Source: Solirubrobacterales bacterium
GTDB taxonomy: Bacteria; Actinomycetota; Thermoleophilia; Solirubrobacterales; Solirubrobacteraceae
Assembly (NCBI GenBank): GCA_026392255.1
Contig: JAPLCJ010000048.1
Location: forward strand, 1-33,584
Reading direction: 5' to 3'
Length of the DNA stretch: 33,584 bases
In this document: positions 1 through 7,776 of the stretch, piece after piece
Position numbering within the stretch: position 1 is the stretch's first letter
How the letters are laid out: each line of letters begins with the position of its first letter
Program-made: the position numbers and the translations under genes
Notes under the pieces: generated by a model
Database searches by the model: none
Told to the model about the DNA's origin: nothing
Seen by the model: only the letters and a program-made list of their open reading frames with translations

Positions 1-1463
1 CTGACCTTCAGAGACTTCAGGTACGTGACCAGCGTGGTCTGGAACTTGTTGCTTGTTGCCCTTGCGACCAGTGGGTCAAGGTGCTCCTGATCGTGATCTG
101 AGACGAATGTCGCCTTTGTAATCTTGGAGCCGGTCTTGAATGACCTTGCTCCTGTCAATACGCCGCACTCAGTGGTCTTGTGGGTGTTGATCCAAGCCGT
201 CATTGCTGTGACCGTGGCTGGGTCACCCGGGACGATTGCTGGACGGTCGACACAGGTCAAGCCTGTCTCGAATGCGTAGAGCGGGGTTGTGACTTCAGCC
301 CAGTGCCATGGTCGAAGATCAAGGCCATCAGTGATCGAGTTGCGGGAGAGGTTGGTTGCTGCCCCAACTTCGATCGATAGACGCTTAGGGAAATACCACT
401 CAACAAAGTTCCCTGGCTCGGTGCCAAAGAGCACCTTCAGGTCGGCGATGTCGGTTAGTCCGCCGTCGGTCCAACCGCCGGCAGCGGTGCTGACGGTCGG
501 CTCTTTGATGCTGCCCATGTTCATGTGGAACAGACCAAACGATGCTGGTGAGGTGTCGCGGTCGAATCCGTAGCCGAGACCACCTTCGTTGGTGAGCTTG
601 CCCACGCCTGCGATGACTGGGCGTGTGAATGCTCCGAAGCCAACGGCGTTGAGCAGACCCTGGAGGGCGCCGTTTGCCTTGGGCTCCTTAGTTGCGTATA
701 CCGCAGCCATCTCAGGCAGGATGCCTGTCAGATAGGTGGGCGCGCCGGGCAGGATCTGCGAGAACGGAAGCCCGGTTGAGAGGGCGCTGATGTCTGCCGT
801 GATCTTGGCTTGATCTGGAGCAGCGCCGAATGTTCCGCGTGATCCACCGTCAACTAGAACGAGTCCGGCAACATCGCGGTAGCCCGGTGTTCCGTTGAAA
901 TCCCATGTGGCGTACTGCGTGGTGAGCGAAGCGCCGAGGGAGTGACCGCCGAGGATTACCTTGCGGCCGCCGACCTTGGCAGCGAGCACAACTGAACGGA
1001 TGTCTTCGAGTGTGGTCTTGAGTCCCCATGTGCGGGCTGCTTCAACGCCAGCGCTGCCGATTGCGGGTGGAGTGAACTGCCGGCCGTTAAGAGATTGGTT
1101 GAAGTAGTAGTAGCCAAGGGCGTCCTTCGGGGCGCCGGTGCTGAATCCGTAGACATCTTCAAGGCACTGACTGCGGCGGTCGATGCCCCAGATCTGAAGG
1201 CTCTTAAACTTAGTCGCAAGCCTGCGGCCAATTACGCGGAAGTCGCCTGAGCCACCGAGGAAGCCAGGGACAAGAACGAGCACGCTCTTTGCCGTTGTTG
1301 GACCCATCTTGAGTACACGCATCTTGTTGCAGTCGGTCGGCCCTGAGCTGACCGAGCTTGTGACGGTGGTGTAGGTCTCTTTGACCGCGCCGGAAGCGCT
1401 GGCTGGGATAAGGGCTAATGCTGCGACAACAGCGATGGCTGTCTGACGGGCGTTGATCTTCAC
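1..1463 (-). CDS. secreted alpha/beta hydrolase (lipase/esterase-like), 3' end outside window
   Basis: I read about 487 codons from GTG at 1463 to the window edge with no stop. The start is chosen because GGAGAG lies 3 nt upstream. Residues 1-26 form a Sec signal peptide (KINARQ, a hydrophobic Ala/Val/Leu core, then SASGA). Alpha/beta-hydrolase features follow: the oxyanion-type loop VPGFLGGSGDF near 65-75, the nucleophile elbow GGHSLG with Ser175, and a late SDHDQEHLDP that could supply the catalytic His. The middle is rich in Gly and Pro and has no membrane segment, so an exported enzyme is likely. The substrate cannot be told. It faces away from pstS across a 277-bp regulatory region and might share phosphate control, which is inference. 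A tiny ORF overlaps its start codon. Confidence 0.8.
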   Translation of the reverse strand, partial: MKINARQTAIAVVAALALIPASASGAVKETYTTVTSSVSSGPTDCNKMRVLKMGPTTAKSVLVLVPGFLGGSGDFRVIGRRLATKFKSLQIWGIDRRSQCLEDVYGFSTGAPKDALGYYYFNQSLNGRQFTPPAIGSAGVEAARTWGLKTTLEDIRSVVLAAKVGGRKVILGGHSLGASLTTQYATWDFNGTPGYRDVAGLVLVDGGSRGTFGAAPDQAKITADISALSTGLPFSQILPGAPTYLTGILPEMAAVYATKEPKANGALQGLLNAVGFGAFTRPVIAGVGKLTNEGGLGYGFDRDTSPASFGLFHMNMGSIKEPTVSTAAGGWTDGGLTDIADLKVLFGTEPGNFVEWYFPKRLSIEVGAATNLSRNSITDGLDLRPWHWAEVTTPLYAFETGLTCVDRPAIVPGDPATVTAMTAWINTHKTTECGVLTGARSFKTGSKITKATFVSDHDQEHLDPLVARATSNKFQTTLVTYLKSLKV

Positions 1464-1507
1464 GGTCTCTCCATTAACTTGCGTTGGGTCGGGATGCCTG
1501 TTGGCAT
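1460..1507 (-). CDS. 15-codon upstream ORF overlapping the hydrolase start
   Basis: On the minus strand ATG at 1507 begins a 15-residue frame (MPTGIPTQRKLMERP). Its TGA stop overlaps the hydrolase GTG in a GTGA arrangement. A strong Shine-Dalgarno-like run GGGGAGGAG (1517-1525) sits 9 nt upstream. The start codon lies in the 5' arm of a perfect 7-bp hairpin. This looks like a translationally coupled leader peptide, but such a short frame could arise by chance. Confidence 0.35.
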   Translation of the reverse strand: MPTGIPTQRKLMERP

Positions 1508-1509
1508 CC
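1492..1509 (-). promoter_or_regulatory. hairpin in the hydrolase 5' leader
   Basis: GGATGCC and GGCATCC form a perfect 7-bp inverted repeat with a 4-nt loop. On the minus strand it lies about 29 nt before the hydrolase GTG and holds the start codon of the small upstream ORF. No T-tract follows, so it is not an intrinsic terminator. It may mask the upstream start. Confidence 0.45.
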
Positions 1510-1561
1510 AGTACTTCTCCTCCCCAATAAATGTACCGGCTTAGTCAAGTGGCTGTCGCGG

Positions 1562-1586
1562 CTCCCCGGGTCTATGCCCCGGGGAG
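1562..1586. repeat. strong 9-bp inverted repeat between divergent genes
   Basis: CTCCCCGGG (1562-1570) and CCCGGGGAG (1578-1586) flank a 7-nt loop. It is GC-rich, perfectly matched and has no T-tract on either side. It lies between the hydrolase promoter side and the PHO box of pstS, so it is probably outside both transcripts. It could be an operator or a cruciform spacer; the role is unknown. Confidence 0.5.
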
Positions 1587-1631
1587 GTCAAAGCGGAAGT
1601 AAATACTCGCTATTTGCAGGACTTTTGAGTC

Positions 1632-1681
1632 GTTCACAGATCTTTCACACCTGCGGCACCCTTTCTTCACCATTCTTTCTC
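1632..1681 (+). promoter_or_regulatory. PHO box upstream of pstS (11-bp phased direct repeats)
   Basis: Six-base units begin exactly 11 bp apart: GTTCAC at 1632, TTTCAC at 1643, CGGCAC at 1654 (degenerate), CTTCAC at 1665 and TTTCTC at 1676 (degenerate). This matches the actinobacterial PhoP operator (GTTCAC repeats on an 11-bp period). TAGGCA at 1685-1690 is a plausible -10 element and no good -35 is visible, as expected for an activated promoter. It should turn on pstSCAB under phosphate limitation. Confidence 0.75.
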
Positions 1682-1690
1682 CGGTAGGCA

Positions 1691-1707
1691 GGGTTGGCAC
1701 TCAACCC
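1691..1707 (+). promoter_or_regulatory. small stem-loop in the pstS leader
   Basis: GGGTTG and CAACCC form a 6-bp stem with a 5-nt loop just downstream of the putative -10. It would sit at or near the 5' end of the pstS mRNA, before the AAGGAG ribosome site at 1729-1734. It may stabilise the transcript. Confidence 0.3.
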
Positions 1708-1740
1708 GCAATCACGACGAACAACTAGAAGGAGTTTCAC

Positions 1741-2688
1741 TTGATCAGCAAGAAGGGCTTCATCACAGCAGGAGCAATAATGGTGTTGGGCGTCAGCCTG
1801 ACCGCATGTGGCGGTTCCTCATCCTCCGGTGGGGGCGACCTCACGGGCTCAATCCGAGTAGACGGCTCAAGCACGGTCTTTCCGCTTGCCCAGGCTGCTG
1901 CTGAATCCTTCAACCAAGATCAAGCTGGAGTCAAGATCTCCGTAGGTGAGTCGGGCACCGGTGGCGGCTTCCAGAAGTTCTGTGCTGGAGAGACCGACAT
2001 CTCAGACGCCTCACGCGAGATCTCACCTGAAGAGGTGGCAGCTTGCGAGAAGGCCGGTATCACCTACCAGCAGGTTCAGGTCGCCAACGACGGGATTGCA
2101 GTCGTAGCTAACCCGGCGCTCGGAATTGACTGCGTCACGACAGACCAGCTCAAGCAGATCTGGAATAAGGGCTCGCAGATCAAGTCCCTCTCCCAGGTTG
2201 ACCCTAAGTTCTCGAGCACGAAGCTTTCGCTCTTTGGACCGGGTACTGATTCCGGAACGTTTGACTTCTTCACCGAGAAGATCAACGGAGAGAAGGGCGC
2301 TACCCGTGAGAGCTACCAGGCATCTGAGGATGACAACCAGCTCGTAACTGGTGTTGAGGGCGACAAGGGTGGCTTTGGCTACTTCGGCTACAGCTACGCA
2401 GAAGCCGCTGGCAGCAAGCTGACCATTGTTGGCGTCGACGCAGGCAAGGGTTGCATCAAGCCAACCGTCGCCACCGTCCAGGACGGAACCTACGCTCCCC
2501 TCGGAAGGTCGCTGTTCATGTACGTCAACGAGAAGTCCATGGCAAAGCCACAGGTCAAGAGCTTCCTTGTCAGCACGGTTGACAACGCGGTCTCAATCGC
2601 CGGCACGGCCAAGCTCGTCCCAATGACCAGCGCGCAACTCGTGAAGGCCAAGGCTCAGCTTGCAGTAGCGGAGAAAAACGCCAGCTAG
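1741..2688 (+). CDS. pstS: phosphate ABC transporter substrate-binding lipoprotein PstS
   Basis: This 315-residue protein captures phosphate outside the membrane and delivers it to PstC/PstA. The TTG start is supported by AAGGAG 6 nt upstream. It has a lysine-rich n-region, a hydrophobic core and a lipobox ending LTAC, followed by a Ser/Gly linker, so it should be lipid-anchored. Family motifs are clear: DGSSTVFPLAQAAAESF near the mature N terminus, the phosphate-binding loop GESGTGGGFQKF, and DISDASREI. Length fits the family. It is the first gene of the pst operon, behind a PHO box, and its stop codon shares one base with the pstC start. Identification is firm. Confidence 0.95.
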   Translation: MISKKGFITAGAIMVLGVSLTACGGSSSSGGGDLTGSIRVDGSSTVFPLAQAAAESFNQDQAGVKISVGESGTGGGFQKFCAGETDISDASREISPEEVAACEKAGITYQQVQVANDGIAVVANPALGIDCVTTDQLKQIWNKGSQIKSLSQVDPKFSSTKLSLFGPGTDSGTFDFFTEKINGEKGATRESYQASEDDNQLVTGVEGDKGGFGYFGYSYAEAAGSKLTIVGVDAGKGCIKPTVATVQDGTYAPLGRSLFMYVNEKSMAKPQVKSFLVSTVDNAVSIAGTAKLVPMTSAQLVKAKAQLAVAEKNAS

Positions 2689-3641
2689 TGAACGCGGTCT
2701 CAACGACCACTGTCGAGCGGGTTCGGGCCGATCTGGTCCGGGCCCGCTCTGCGCGTTCGGCGCGGGAGTCCTTGATCAAGGGCCTCCTGTTTTTCGCTGC
2801 CATGTTGTCTATCGCCACGACAACGGCGATCGTTGTGACGCTGCTCCAGCAGACGATCTCCTTCTTCGGGGAGATCTCACCGTTGAGCTACTTCGCAGGT
2901 ACCAAGTGGACTCCGCTGCTCTCTGGGGATCAGCAGTCGTTTGGAGTGTTGCCGCTGCTGTGGGGAACGTTCTACCTCACCGGCATTGGGCTCTTGGTCG
3001 CCGTACCGTGTGGGCTCTTGGCCGCTATCTACCTGGCTGAGTTTGCAAAGCCCAAGGTCCGCAAGAGCGTCAAGCCAATTCTTGAGCTTTTGGCTGGGAT
3101 GCCGACAATCATCTTCGGCTATTTCGCACTGACCTTTGTGACCCCGGTGATCCTTCGTGACGTCCTTGGAATACCTGTCTCACAGTTCAACGGCCTCGCG
3201 GCCGGCCTTGTGCTCGGATTGCTGGTCACGCCAACAATCGCCTCTGTGGCTGAGGACGCCATGCGTTCGGTCCCACAGTCATTGCGAGAAGGGGCCTATG
3301 GACTTGGCGCTGGCCGACTCCAGGTTGCCCTCCGCGTGGTATTCCCCGCAGCACTGTCAGGGATTGTCGCCGCGCTGATTCTTGGTGCGTCGAGGGCAAT
3401 CGGCGAGACAGTGATCATTCTGATCGCCGGTGGTCAGTCGCCTTCCATGAGCCTCAACCCGACCGGTTCGTTTCAGTCCATGGCGTCCTTTATAGCGGCC
3501 ACTGCCCGCGGCGACATTCCGCAAGGGACCCTCAAGTACGAGACGATTTTCGTGGTGGGCTTCACCCTCTTCTGTGTGACGCTGCTACTCAATGCAATCT
3601 CAACCCGGGTTGTGGCTCGGTATAGGCAGGTCTACGAATGA
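2688..3641 (+). CDS. pstC: phosphate ABC transporter permease PstC
   Basis: This is one of the two channel subunits that move phosphate across the membrane. The 317-residue protein starts at GTG, which overlaps the pstS stop by one base. About six hydrophobic segments are seen, the first at roughly 30-50. The permease signature around the EAA loop is present (SLREGAYGLGAGRLQVALRV, then ASRAIGETVIILIAGG). A charged, Arg-rich N terminus precedes the first helix. The following pstA start overlaps by ATGA, implying coupled translation and a fixed ratio of the two permeases. Confidence 0.95.
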   Translation: MNAVSTTTVERVRADLVRARSARSARESLIKGLLFFAAMLSIATTTAIVVTLLQQTISFFGEISPLSYFAGTKWTPLLSGDQQSFGVLPLLWGTFYLTGIGLLVAVPCGLLAAIYLAEFAKPKVRKSVKPILELLAGMPTIIFGYFALTFVTPVILRDVLGIPVSQFNGLAAGLVLGLLVTPTIASVAEDAMRSVPQSLREGAYGLGAGRLQVALRVVFPAALSGIVAALILGASRAIGETVIILIAGGQSPSMSLNPTGSFQSMASFIAATARGDIPQGTLKYETIFVVGFTLFCVTLLLNAISTRVVARYRQVYE

Positions 3642-4537
3642 CCGGTCAGCGGATAGCCGACAGCGCCCTCAAGGGGATGCGCCGGGGCGAGAAGTCAGAC
3701 AGACGCGCCCTGATCTTCGACGTCCTTATGTATGGCGCGATCGCCTTGGCACTGGTCTCGCTATTGGCGCTGATCACCCAGACCGTGATCAAGGGCGCTC
3801 CTGACCTGAGCCTGCAGTTCTTCCTCAATTTCCCATCGCGGATCAACCCAGCCAACTCAGGTGCACAGTCAGCCATTATCGGGACTCTCTATCTGATGCT
3901 CCTGACCGCGGTCTTCGTGATCCCAGTCGGTATCGCCACCGCCCTCTACCTCGAGGAGTACGCCGACAAGACCCGTTGGTGGAACCGGTTGATTGAGGTC
4001 AACATCCAGAACCTGGCAGCGGTCCCATCAGTTGTCTACGGAATCCTCGGTCTCGCCTTCATCGTCCGAGGGCCTCTTGGCCTCGGTCCTGTGCTGCTCG
4101 CCGGGGGACTGACGCTTGGTTTGCTCGTCCTGCCGGTTGTGATCATTGTTGCCCGTGAGTCGATCAGGGCCGTTCCACCGTCCATTAGAGAAGGGGCCCT
4201 TGCGCTGGGGGCGACCAAGTGGCAGATGGTTTCTCGCCAAGTGCTTCCAGGTGCTCGGGCGGGCATGGTCACCGGAATCATTTTGAGCCTCTCGCGCGCC
4301 ATTGGTGAAACAGCGCCTCTGCTTGTAATCGGAGCTGCATCGTCACCCCGGTTCAACCCCTCGGGCCTTGGTGATGCCTTCACTGCCCTTCCGATCCAAA
4401 TCTTCAGCTGGACTCAAGACCCCAACCCAATCTTCGTCAACCAGGCCGCAACGGCCAGCATCGTGCTGCTCGGAATCCTGCTCGCGATGAACGGGGTCGC
4501 GATCGTGATGCGCAACCGCTACGAACAGAGGTGGTGA
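3638..4537 (+). CDS. pstA: phosphate ABC transporter permease PstA
   Basis: This 299-residue partner of PstC completes the membrane channel. Start ATG overlaps the pstC stop in ATGA. The permease loop is [25 protein letters not shown] followed by [15 protein letters not shown], typical of PstA, and there are six predicted membrane helices with the first near 28-48. The conserved [19 protein letters not shown] stretch is also characteristic. Its stop is one base before the pstB GTG, so the operon is continuous. Confidence 0.95.
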   Translation: MTGQRIADSALKGMRRGEKSDRRALIFDVLMYGAIALALVSLLALITQTVIKGAPDLSLQFFLNFPSRINPANSGAQSAIIGTLYLMLLTAVFVIPVGIATALYLEEYADKTRWWNRLIEVNIQNLAAVPSVVYGILGLAFIVRGPLGLGPVLLAGGLTLGLLVLPVVIIVARESIRAVPPSIREGALALGATKWQMVSRQVLPGARAGMVTGIILSLSRAIGETAPLLVIGAASSPRFNPSGLGDAFTALPIQIFSWTQDPNPIFVNQAATASIVLLGILLAMNGVAIVMRNRYEQRW

Positions 4538-4538
4538 C

Positions 4539-5489
4539 GTGTCAACAAGCAGCGCCGGACCCAATCCAGATAGTCAGACTCCCAAAGCGCCAGCTGAGGT
4601 GGGAGTATCAGGGAGCGTGACCGACCTGACCCCATATCTGCCGCCTGTAGGTAATGAATACGATTTGGAAATGACAGACCCCAAGGGGTCGGCGGGAGTC
4701 CCTGATCCGGTTGAGGTCATTTTCGACTGTTCTGATGTGGAAGTTCACTACGGCGAGCACCGTGCTATCCGCGATGTCTCACTCGGCTTCGGCCTGCGCG
4801 AGGTAACCGCTCTAATCGGTCCCTCGGGCTGCGGCAAGAGCACCTTCCTGCGCTGCCTCAACCGCATGAACGACCTGATCCCTAACGCCAAGGTAGGCGG
4901 CCACGTCATGTACCACGGGCAAGACCTTTACGCCGACGAAATCGACCCTGTTCAGGTGCGCAAACGGATTGGGATGGTCTTTCAGAAGCCAAACCCATTC
5001 CCCAAGTCGATTTACGACAACGTCGCCTTCGGCCCACGTGTCGTTGGCATGGAAGGGAACATGGACGAGATTGTTGAGCGTGCCCTGATTCGGGGAGCGC
5101 TCTGGGATGAGGTCAAGGACCGCCTGACCGAGAACGCCTTCGGTATGTCAGGTGGCCAACAGCAGCGCCTCTGTATCGCTCGGGCGCTGGCCACGGACCC
5201 TGACGTGCTTCTGATGGACGAGCCCTGCTCCGCCTTGGACCCGATCAGCACAGGCCGTATTGAGGACCTGATGGCCGAGTTGAAGGAGCGGATTTCCATT
5301 GTCATCGTCACTCACAACATGCAGCAGGCCGCTCGAGTCTCCGACAAGACGGCCTTCTTCACCGTCGAGATGGCTGAGGACGAGAAGCGTCGCACTGGAG
5401 TTGTCGTCGAGTACGACGCAACCGACACGATCTTCACGAATCCGTCCGACAAGCGGACTGAGGACTACGTGACCGGTAAGTTTGGGTAA
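4539..5489 (+). CDS. pstB: phosphate ABC transporter ATP-binding protein PstB
   Basis: PstB hydrolyses ATP to power phosphate import. Walker A is GPSGCGKST (94-102), the signature MSGGQQQR and Walker B VLLMDEP with CSALDPIST follow, and the H-loop is VTHNMQQAA. At 316 residues it is some 55 longer than usual because of an unstructured, Pro-rich N-terminal stretch before the ABC domain begins near 58. The GTG start is one base after pstA and is preceded by an AGGTGG ribosome site inside the pstA end. An internal ATG at 4671 (residue 45) would give a near-normal protein and cannot be excluded. The stop overlaps the phoU start. Confidence 0.93.
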   Translation: MSTSSAGPNPDSQTPKAPAEVGVSGSVTDLTPYLPPVGNEYDLEMTDPKGSAGVPDPVEVIFDCSDVEVHYGEHRAIRDVSLGFGLREVTALIGPSGCGKSTFLRCLNRMNDLIPNAKVGGHVMYHGQDLYADEIDPVQVRKRIGMVFQKPNPFPKSIYDNVAFGPRVVGMEGNMDEIVERALIRGALWDEVKDRLTENAFGMSGGQQQRLCIARALATDPDVLLMDEPCSALDPISTGRIEDLMAELKERISIVIVTHNMQQAARVSDKTAFFTVEMAEDEKRRTGVVVEYDATDTIFTNPSDKRTEDYVTGKFG

Positions 5490-6208
5490 TGGAAACACCG
5501 GACCCAGACCTCCAAGTGCCTCACCGAATTCAATATCAGGATGAGATCGCCCGTCTTGAGCGCGACACCCTTGAGGGCATCGAGCTTGTTGTCGGTGCTC
5601 TTGATCGTGCTTTGGAGGCCCTCGCCCACCAAGACATCGAGCTAGCCGAGTTGGTTGTGGCAGATGATGACCGGATTGATGGCCGTTACCTCCAGATCCA
5701 CCAAGGTGTCCTGTCGCTGTTTGCCAGGCAGGCCCCCGTGGCGGGCGACTTGCGGCTGCTGGCAGCCTTGCTGCATGTGATCCGCAACATGGAGCGCATG
5801 GGTGACCAGTGCGTGAACATTTCTAAGCTGATCCCAGTCTCGGGTACCGCACCACCAACCGACCCTCAGATCCTCAGCATGATGGAGGAGATGGGCATGG
5901 CCGTCCGCCAGATCGTTCGACAGTCGATGAAGGCCTTTGAGGGTCGCGACCCTGCGATGGCATTTGACCTCGCCGAACGCGACCAGAAGGTAAACGAGCT
6001 CAACAAGGCGATCTTCCGGAGAGCACTTGAAGTCGGCAATGACCTTGACCTGCGTGAGTGGGCAATGACAATGACCCTTGTCGCCAGGTGCCTTGAGCGA
6101 ATTGGCGACAACGCCGTTGACATCGGCGAGCAGATTGCCTTCGTTGTGACCGGCGTGTTCCGCGAATTTGCGGATGCATCGCAGGCCGGCGACAGCCGCG
6201 ACCGCTAA
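5489..6208 (+). CDS. phoU: phosphate signalling protein PhoU
   Basis: PhoU links the Pst transporter to the phosphate two-component system and limits uptake when phosphate is plentiful. The 239-residue protein is all helical with the two PhoU repeats. The first holds RLLAALLHVIRNMERMGDQCVNI, and the second holds ARCLERIGDNAVDIGEQIAFV. The E/D-x3-D metal-binding pattern appears in both (ERMGD, ERIGD). The ATG overlaps the pstB TAA by one base. The C terminus is a short Asp/Arg-rich tail. Confidence 0.93.
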   Translation: METPDPDLQVPHRIQYQDEIARLERDTLEGIELVVGALDRALEALAHQDIELAELVVADDDRIDGRYLQIHQGVLSLFARQAPVAGDLRLLAALLHVIRNMERMGDQCVNISKLIPVSGTAPPTDPQILSMMEEMGMAVRQIVRQSMKAFEGRDPAMAFDLAERDQKVNELNKAIFRRALEVGNDLDLREWAMTMTLVARCLERIGDNAVDIGEQIAFVVTGVFREFADASQAGDSRDR

Positions 6209-6221
6209 AACTGACTCCACT

Positions 6222-6842
6222 ATGGCCAAGCGTGGATCAAGGGACAAGGAAATGCTCGAGCTGTTCGAGCGCGCCGGCAAGAATGCTGCTGCTGCAGCAG
6301 CGGTGCTTGACACCCTGCTGGGTTCGATCCCTGATGTGGCCAAGCTCTCGGAGCGGGTGCTAGAGGCAGAGCAGGAGGGCGACCGCATTACCCATGCGAT
6401 CCTGCGCAAGCTGGACACGGCTTCCAAGCCTTACCAAGATGTGGGCGATCTTCACACGCTTGCCTCAGCGATCGACGACATTGTTGATCACGCCGAGGAA
6501 GCTGCGGACATGATCGGCCGCTACGGCATTGAGGCACCAATGGTCCAGGCCTCAGAGCTGGGCGGGATCCTCGCGGAGGCTGCTGCCGAGGTAGCGGGCG
6601 CACTCAAGGATCTGCGCAAGGGGAATGACATCACCTCACGGATCGTCGAACTGCATCGACTTGAAAATGAAGGCGACAGAGTCAGCCGTGAAGGCCTTGG
6701 CGCGCTCTTCGCCGGCGGGATCGACCCGATGGTCGTGATCCGCTGGAAGGATGTCTACGAGTCGCTCGAGAAGGCGGTTGATGCCTGCGAGGGCGTGGCC
6801 CATGCGCTTGAGACACTCACCCTCCGTCGTGGCTCCGCCTGA
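6222..6842 (+). CDS. DUF47 / PhoU-like protein
   Basis: This roughly 206-residue helical protein belongs to the DUF47 (TIGR00153-type) relatives of PhoU, which usually accompany the low-affinity phosphate transporter Pit. Supporting motifs are ELFERAGKN near the start, LEAEQEGDRITHAILRKL, a central AIDDIVDHAEEAADMIG and a late LHRLENEGDRVSREGLGALF. I choose ATG at 6222 (MAKRGSRDKEM), 13 nt after phoU; upstream in-frame starts lie inside phoU. A run of six alanines follows GKN. No pit gene is next to it, so here it appears to be a second PhoU-family member of the pst operon. Its partner is unknown. Confidence 0.85.
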   Translation: MAKRGSRDKEMLELFERAGKNAAAAAAVLDTLLGSIPDVAKLSERVLEAEQEGDRITHAILRKLDTASKPYQDVGDLHTLASAIDDIVDHAEEAADMIGRYGIEAPMVQASELGGILAEAAAEVAGALKDLRKGNDITSRIVELHRLENEGDRVSREGLGALFAGGIDPMVVIRWKDVYESLEKAVDACEGVAHALETLTLRRGSA

Positions 6843-6846
6843 ATCC

Positions 6847-6885
6847 GTGAATCACCAACAAACTAGGTGTGAACGACTTGTGAAC
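6847..6885 (-). promoter_or_regulatory. PHO box upstream of the response regulator
   Basis: On the + strand units begin 11 bp apart: GTGAAT at 6847, ACAAAC at 6858 (degenerate), GTGAAC at 6869 and GTGAAC at 6880. Read on the minus strand these are GTTCAC-type units, the same element as before pstS but in opposite orientation. It begins right after the DUF47 stop and ends 16 bp before a -35-like GTGACA. Autoregulation of the regulator is the simplest reading. Confidence 0.7.
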
Positions 6886-6900
6886 AAGACCGGTTCGGAC

Positions 6901-6930
6901 GTGACAAGACGCCCCTCATACCGTTACTCT
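6901..6930 (+). promoter_or_regulatory. promoter of the response regulator, apparently leaderless
   Basis: GTGACA (6901-6906) and TACTCT (6925-6930) are separated by 18 bp. The ATG follows 10 nt after the -10, leaving almost no room for a leader, and no Shine-Dalgarno is present. Confidence 0.55.
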
Positions 6931-6940
6931 TCGCCAAGCA

Positions 6941-7771
6941 ATGTCGATTACTGAATCCCACCGCGTCGAGCAACTGGACGCCGGACTTTCATTCGCTGCT
7001 ACTCCCGCTCTTCGGATCGCTGTTGTTGATCGCGATACAGGCTTCGGGACAGTGCTTCGCAGGCGCGCCGAGTCACTCGGGTGGCAGCAGCGTGACCTAA
7101 CTCAGGTCCCAGCGATCGACGCACTTGTATCGATGCGGCTGCACGCTCTTGTAATCGATCCAACTCTGCTGGGCCCACAGTGGGCTGAGACGATCGAGTA
7201 CCTGCGCGGCAATCTCCCGGAGATGGCAATCGTTGTAACAACGGCGCCAAGCTCAGTCGGTCAGCGTGTCCGCGGCATCAGGGCAGGGGCAGACGATTGG
7301 ATTACTAAGCCTTGTCATCCGGAAGAGCTGATCGCTCGCATCGAGTCGATCATGCGCCGGCGCAAGCCCGCACAGGGCCTTACTCGCGAGCCAATTCTGG
7401 CAGGGGACCTCTCCATCCGTGCAGATCAGTTCCAGGCTTTCTGTGAAGGTCGCAGCCTCGATCTCACACGCAGAGAGTTTGAGCTACTTCACCTCTTGGC
7501 TGATAACCCGGGCAACGTTCTTGAGCGCGAAGAGATCTACCAGCGGGTCTGGGGATTCCAGATGGCCCACGGTGACCGCTCGGTTGACGTGTTCATCAGG
7601 AAGCTGCGCCAGAAGATCACCCTTTTCTCACCAGGCTGGGATTACATTCACACCCACTTTGGAGTCGGCTACCGCTTCTCGCCTGAACTTCCAGTAGCGG
7701 AGAAGCCAGTGTCGGCTAAAGCGGCTTCGGCTAAGCGCAAAGCGGCTAGCGTCGGCAAGGCTGCGGCCTGA
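6941..7771 (+). CDS. OmpR/PhoB-family response regulator (probable PhoP)
   Basis: A DNA-binding regulator of 276 residues. The receiver domain (about 24-140) has Asp73 as phospho-acceptor (VID), Thr100 and Lys123 (ITKP). The usual acidic pair is D-R-D (30-32) rather than adjacent acids. The C-terminal winged helix (about 150-245) has the OmpR pattern DLTRREFELLHLLADNPG and DVFIRKLRQKI through HTHFGVGYRF. A tail of about 25 residues rich in Ala and Lys follows and is unusual. Position after pst-phoU and a PHO box in its own promoter argue for the phosphate regulator. No histidine kinase gene follows. Start ATG 6941 has no ribosome site. Confidence 0.85.
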   Translation: MSITESHRVEQLDAGLSFAATPALRIAVVDRDTGFGTVLRRRAESLGWQQRDLTQVPAIDALVSMRLHALVIDPTLLGPQWAETIEYLRGNLPEMAIVVTTAPSSVGQRVRGIRAGADDWITKPCHPEELIARIESIMRRRKPAQGLTREPILAGDLSIRADQFQAFCEGRSLDLTRREFELLHLLADNPGNVLEREEIYQRVWGFQMAHGDRSVDVFIRKLRQKITLFSPGWDYIHTHFGVGYRFSPELPVAEKPVSAKAASAKRKAASVGKAAA

Positions 7772-7776
7772 CCCAG

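Noticed and set aside
1464-1740. Riboswitch in the divergent region
   Set aside because: Only simple hairpins are seen; no known aptamer core could be recognised.
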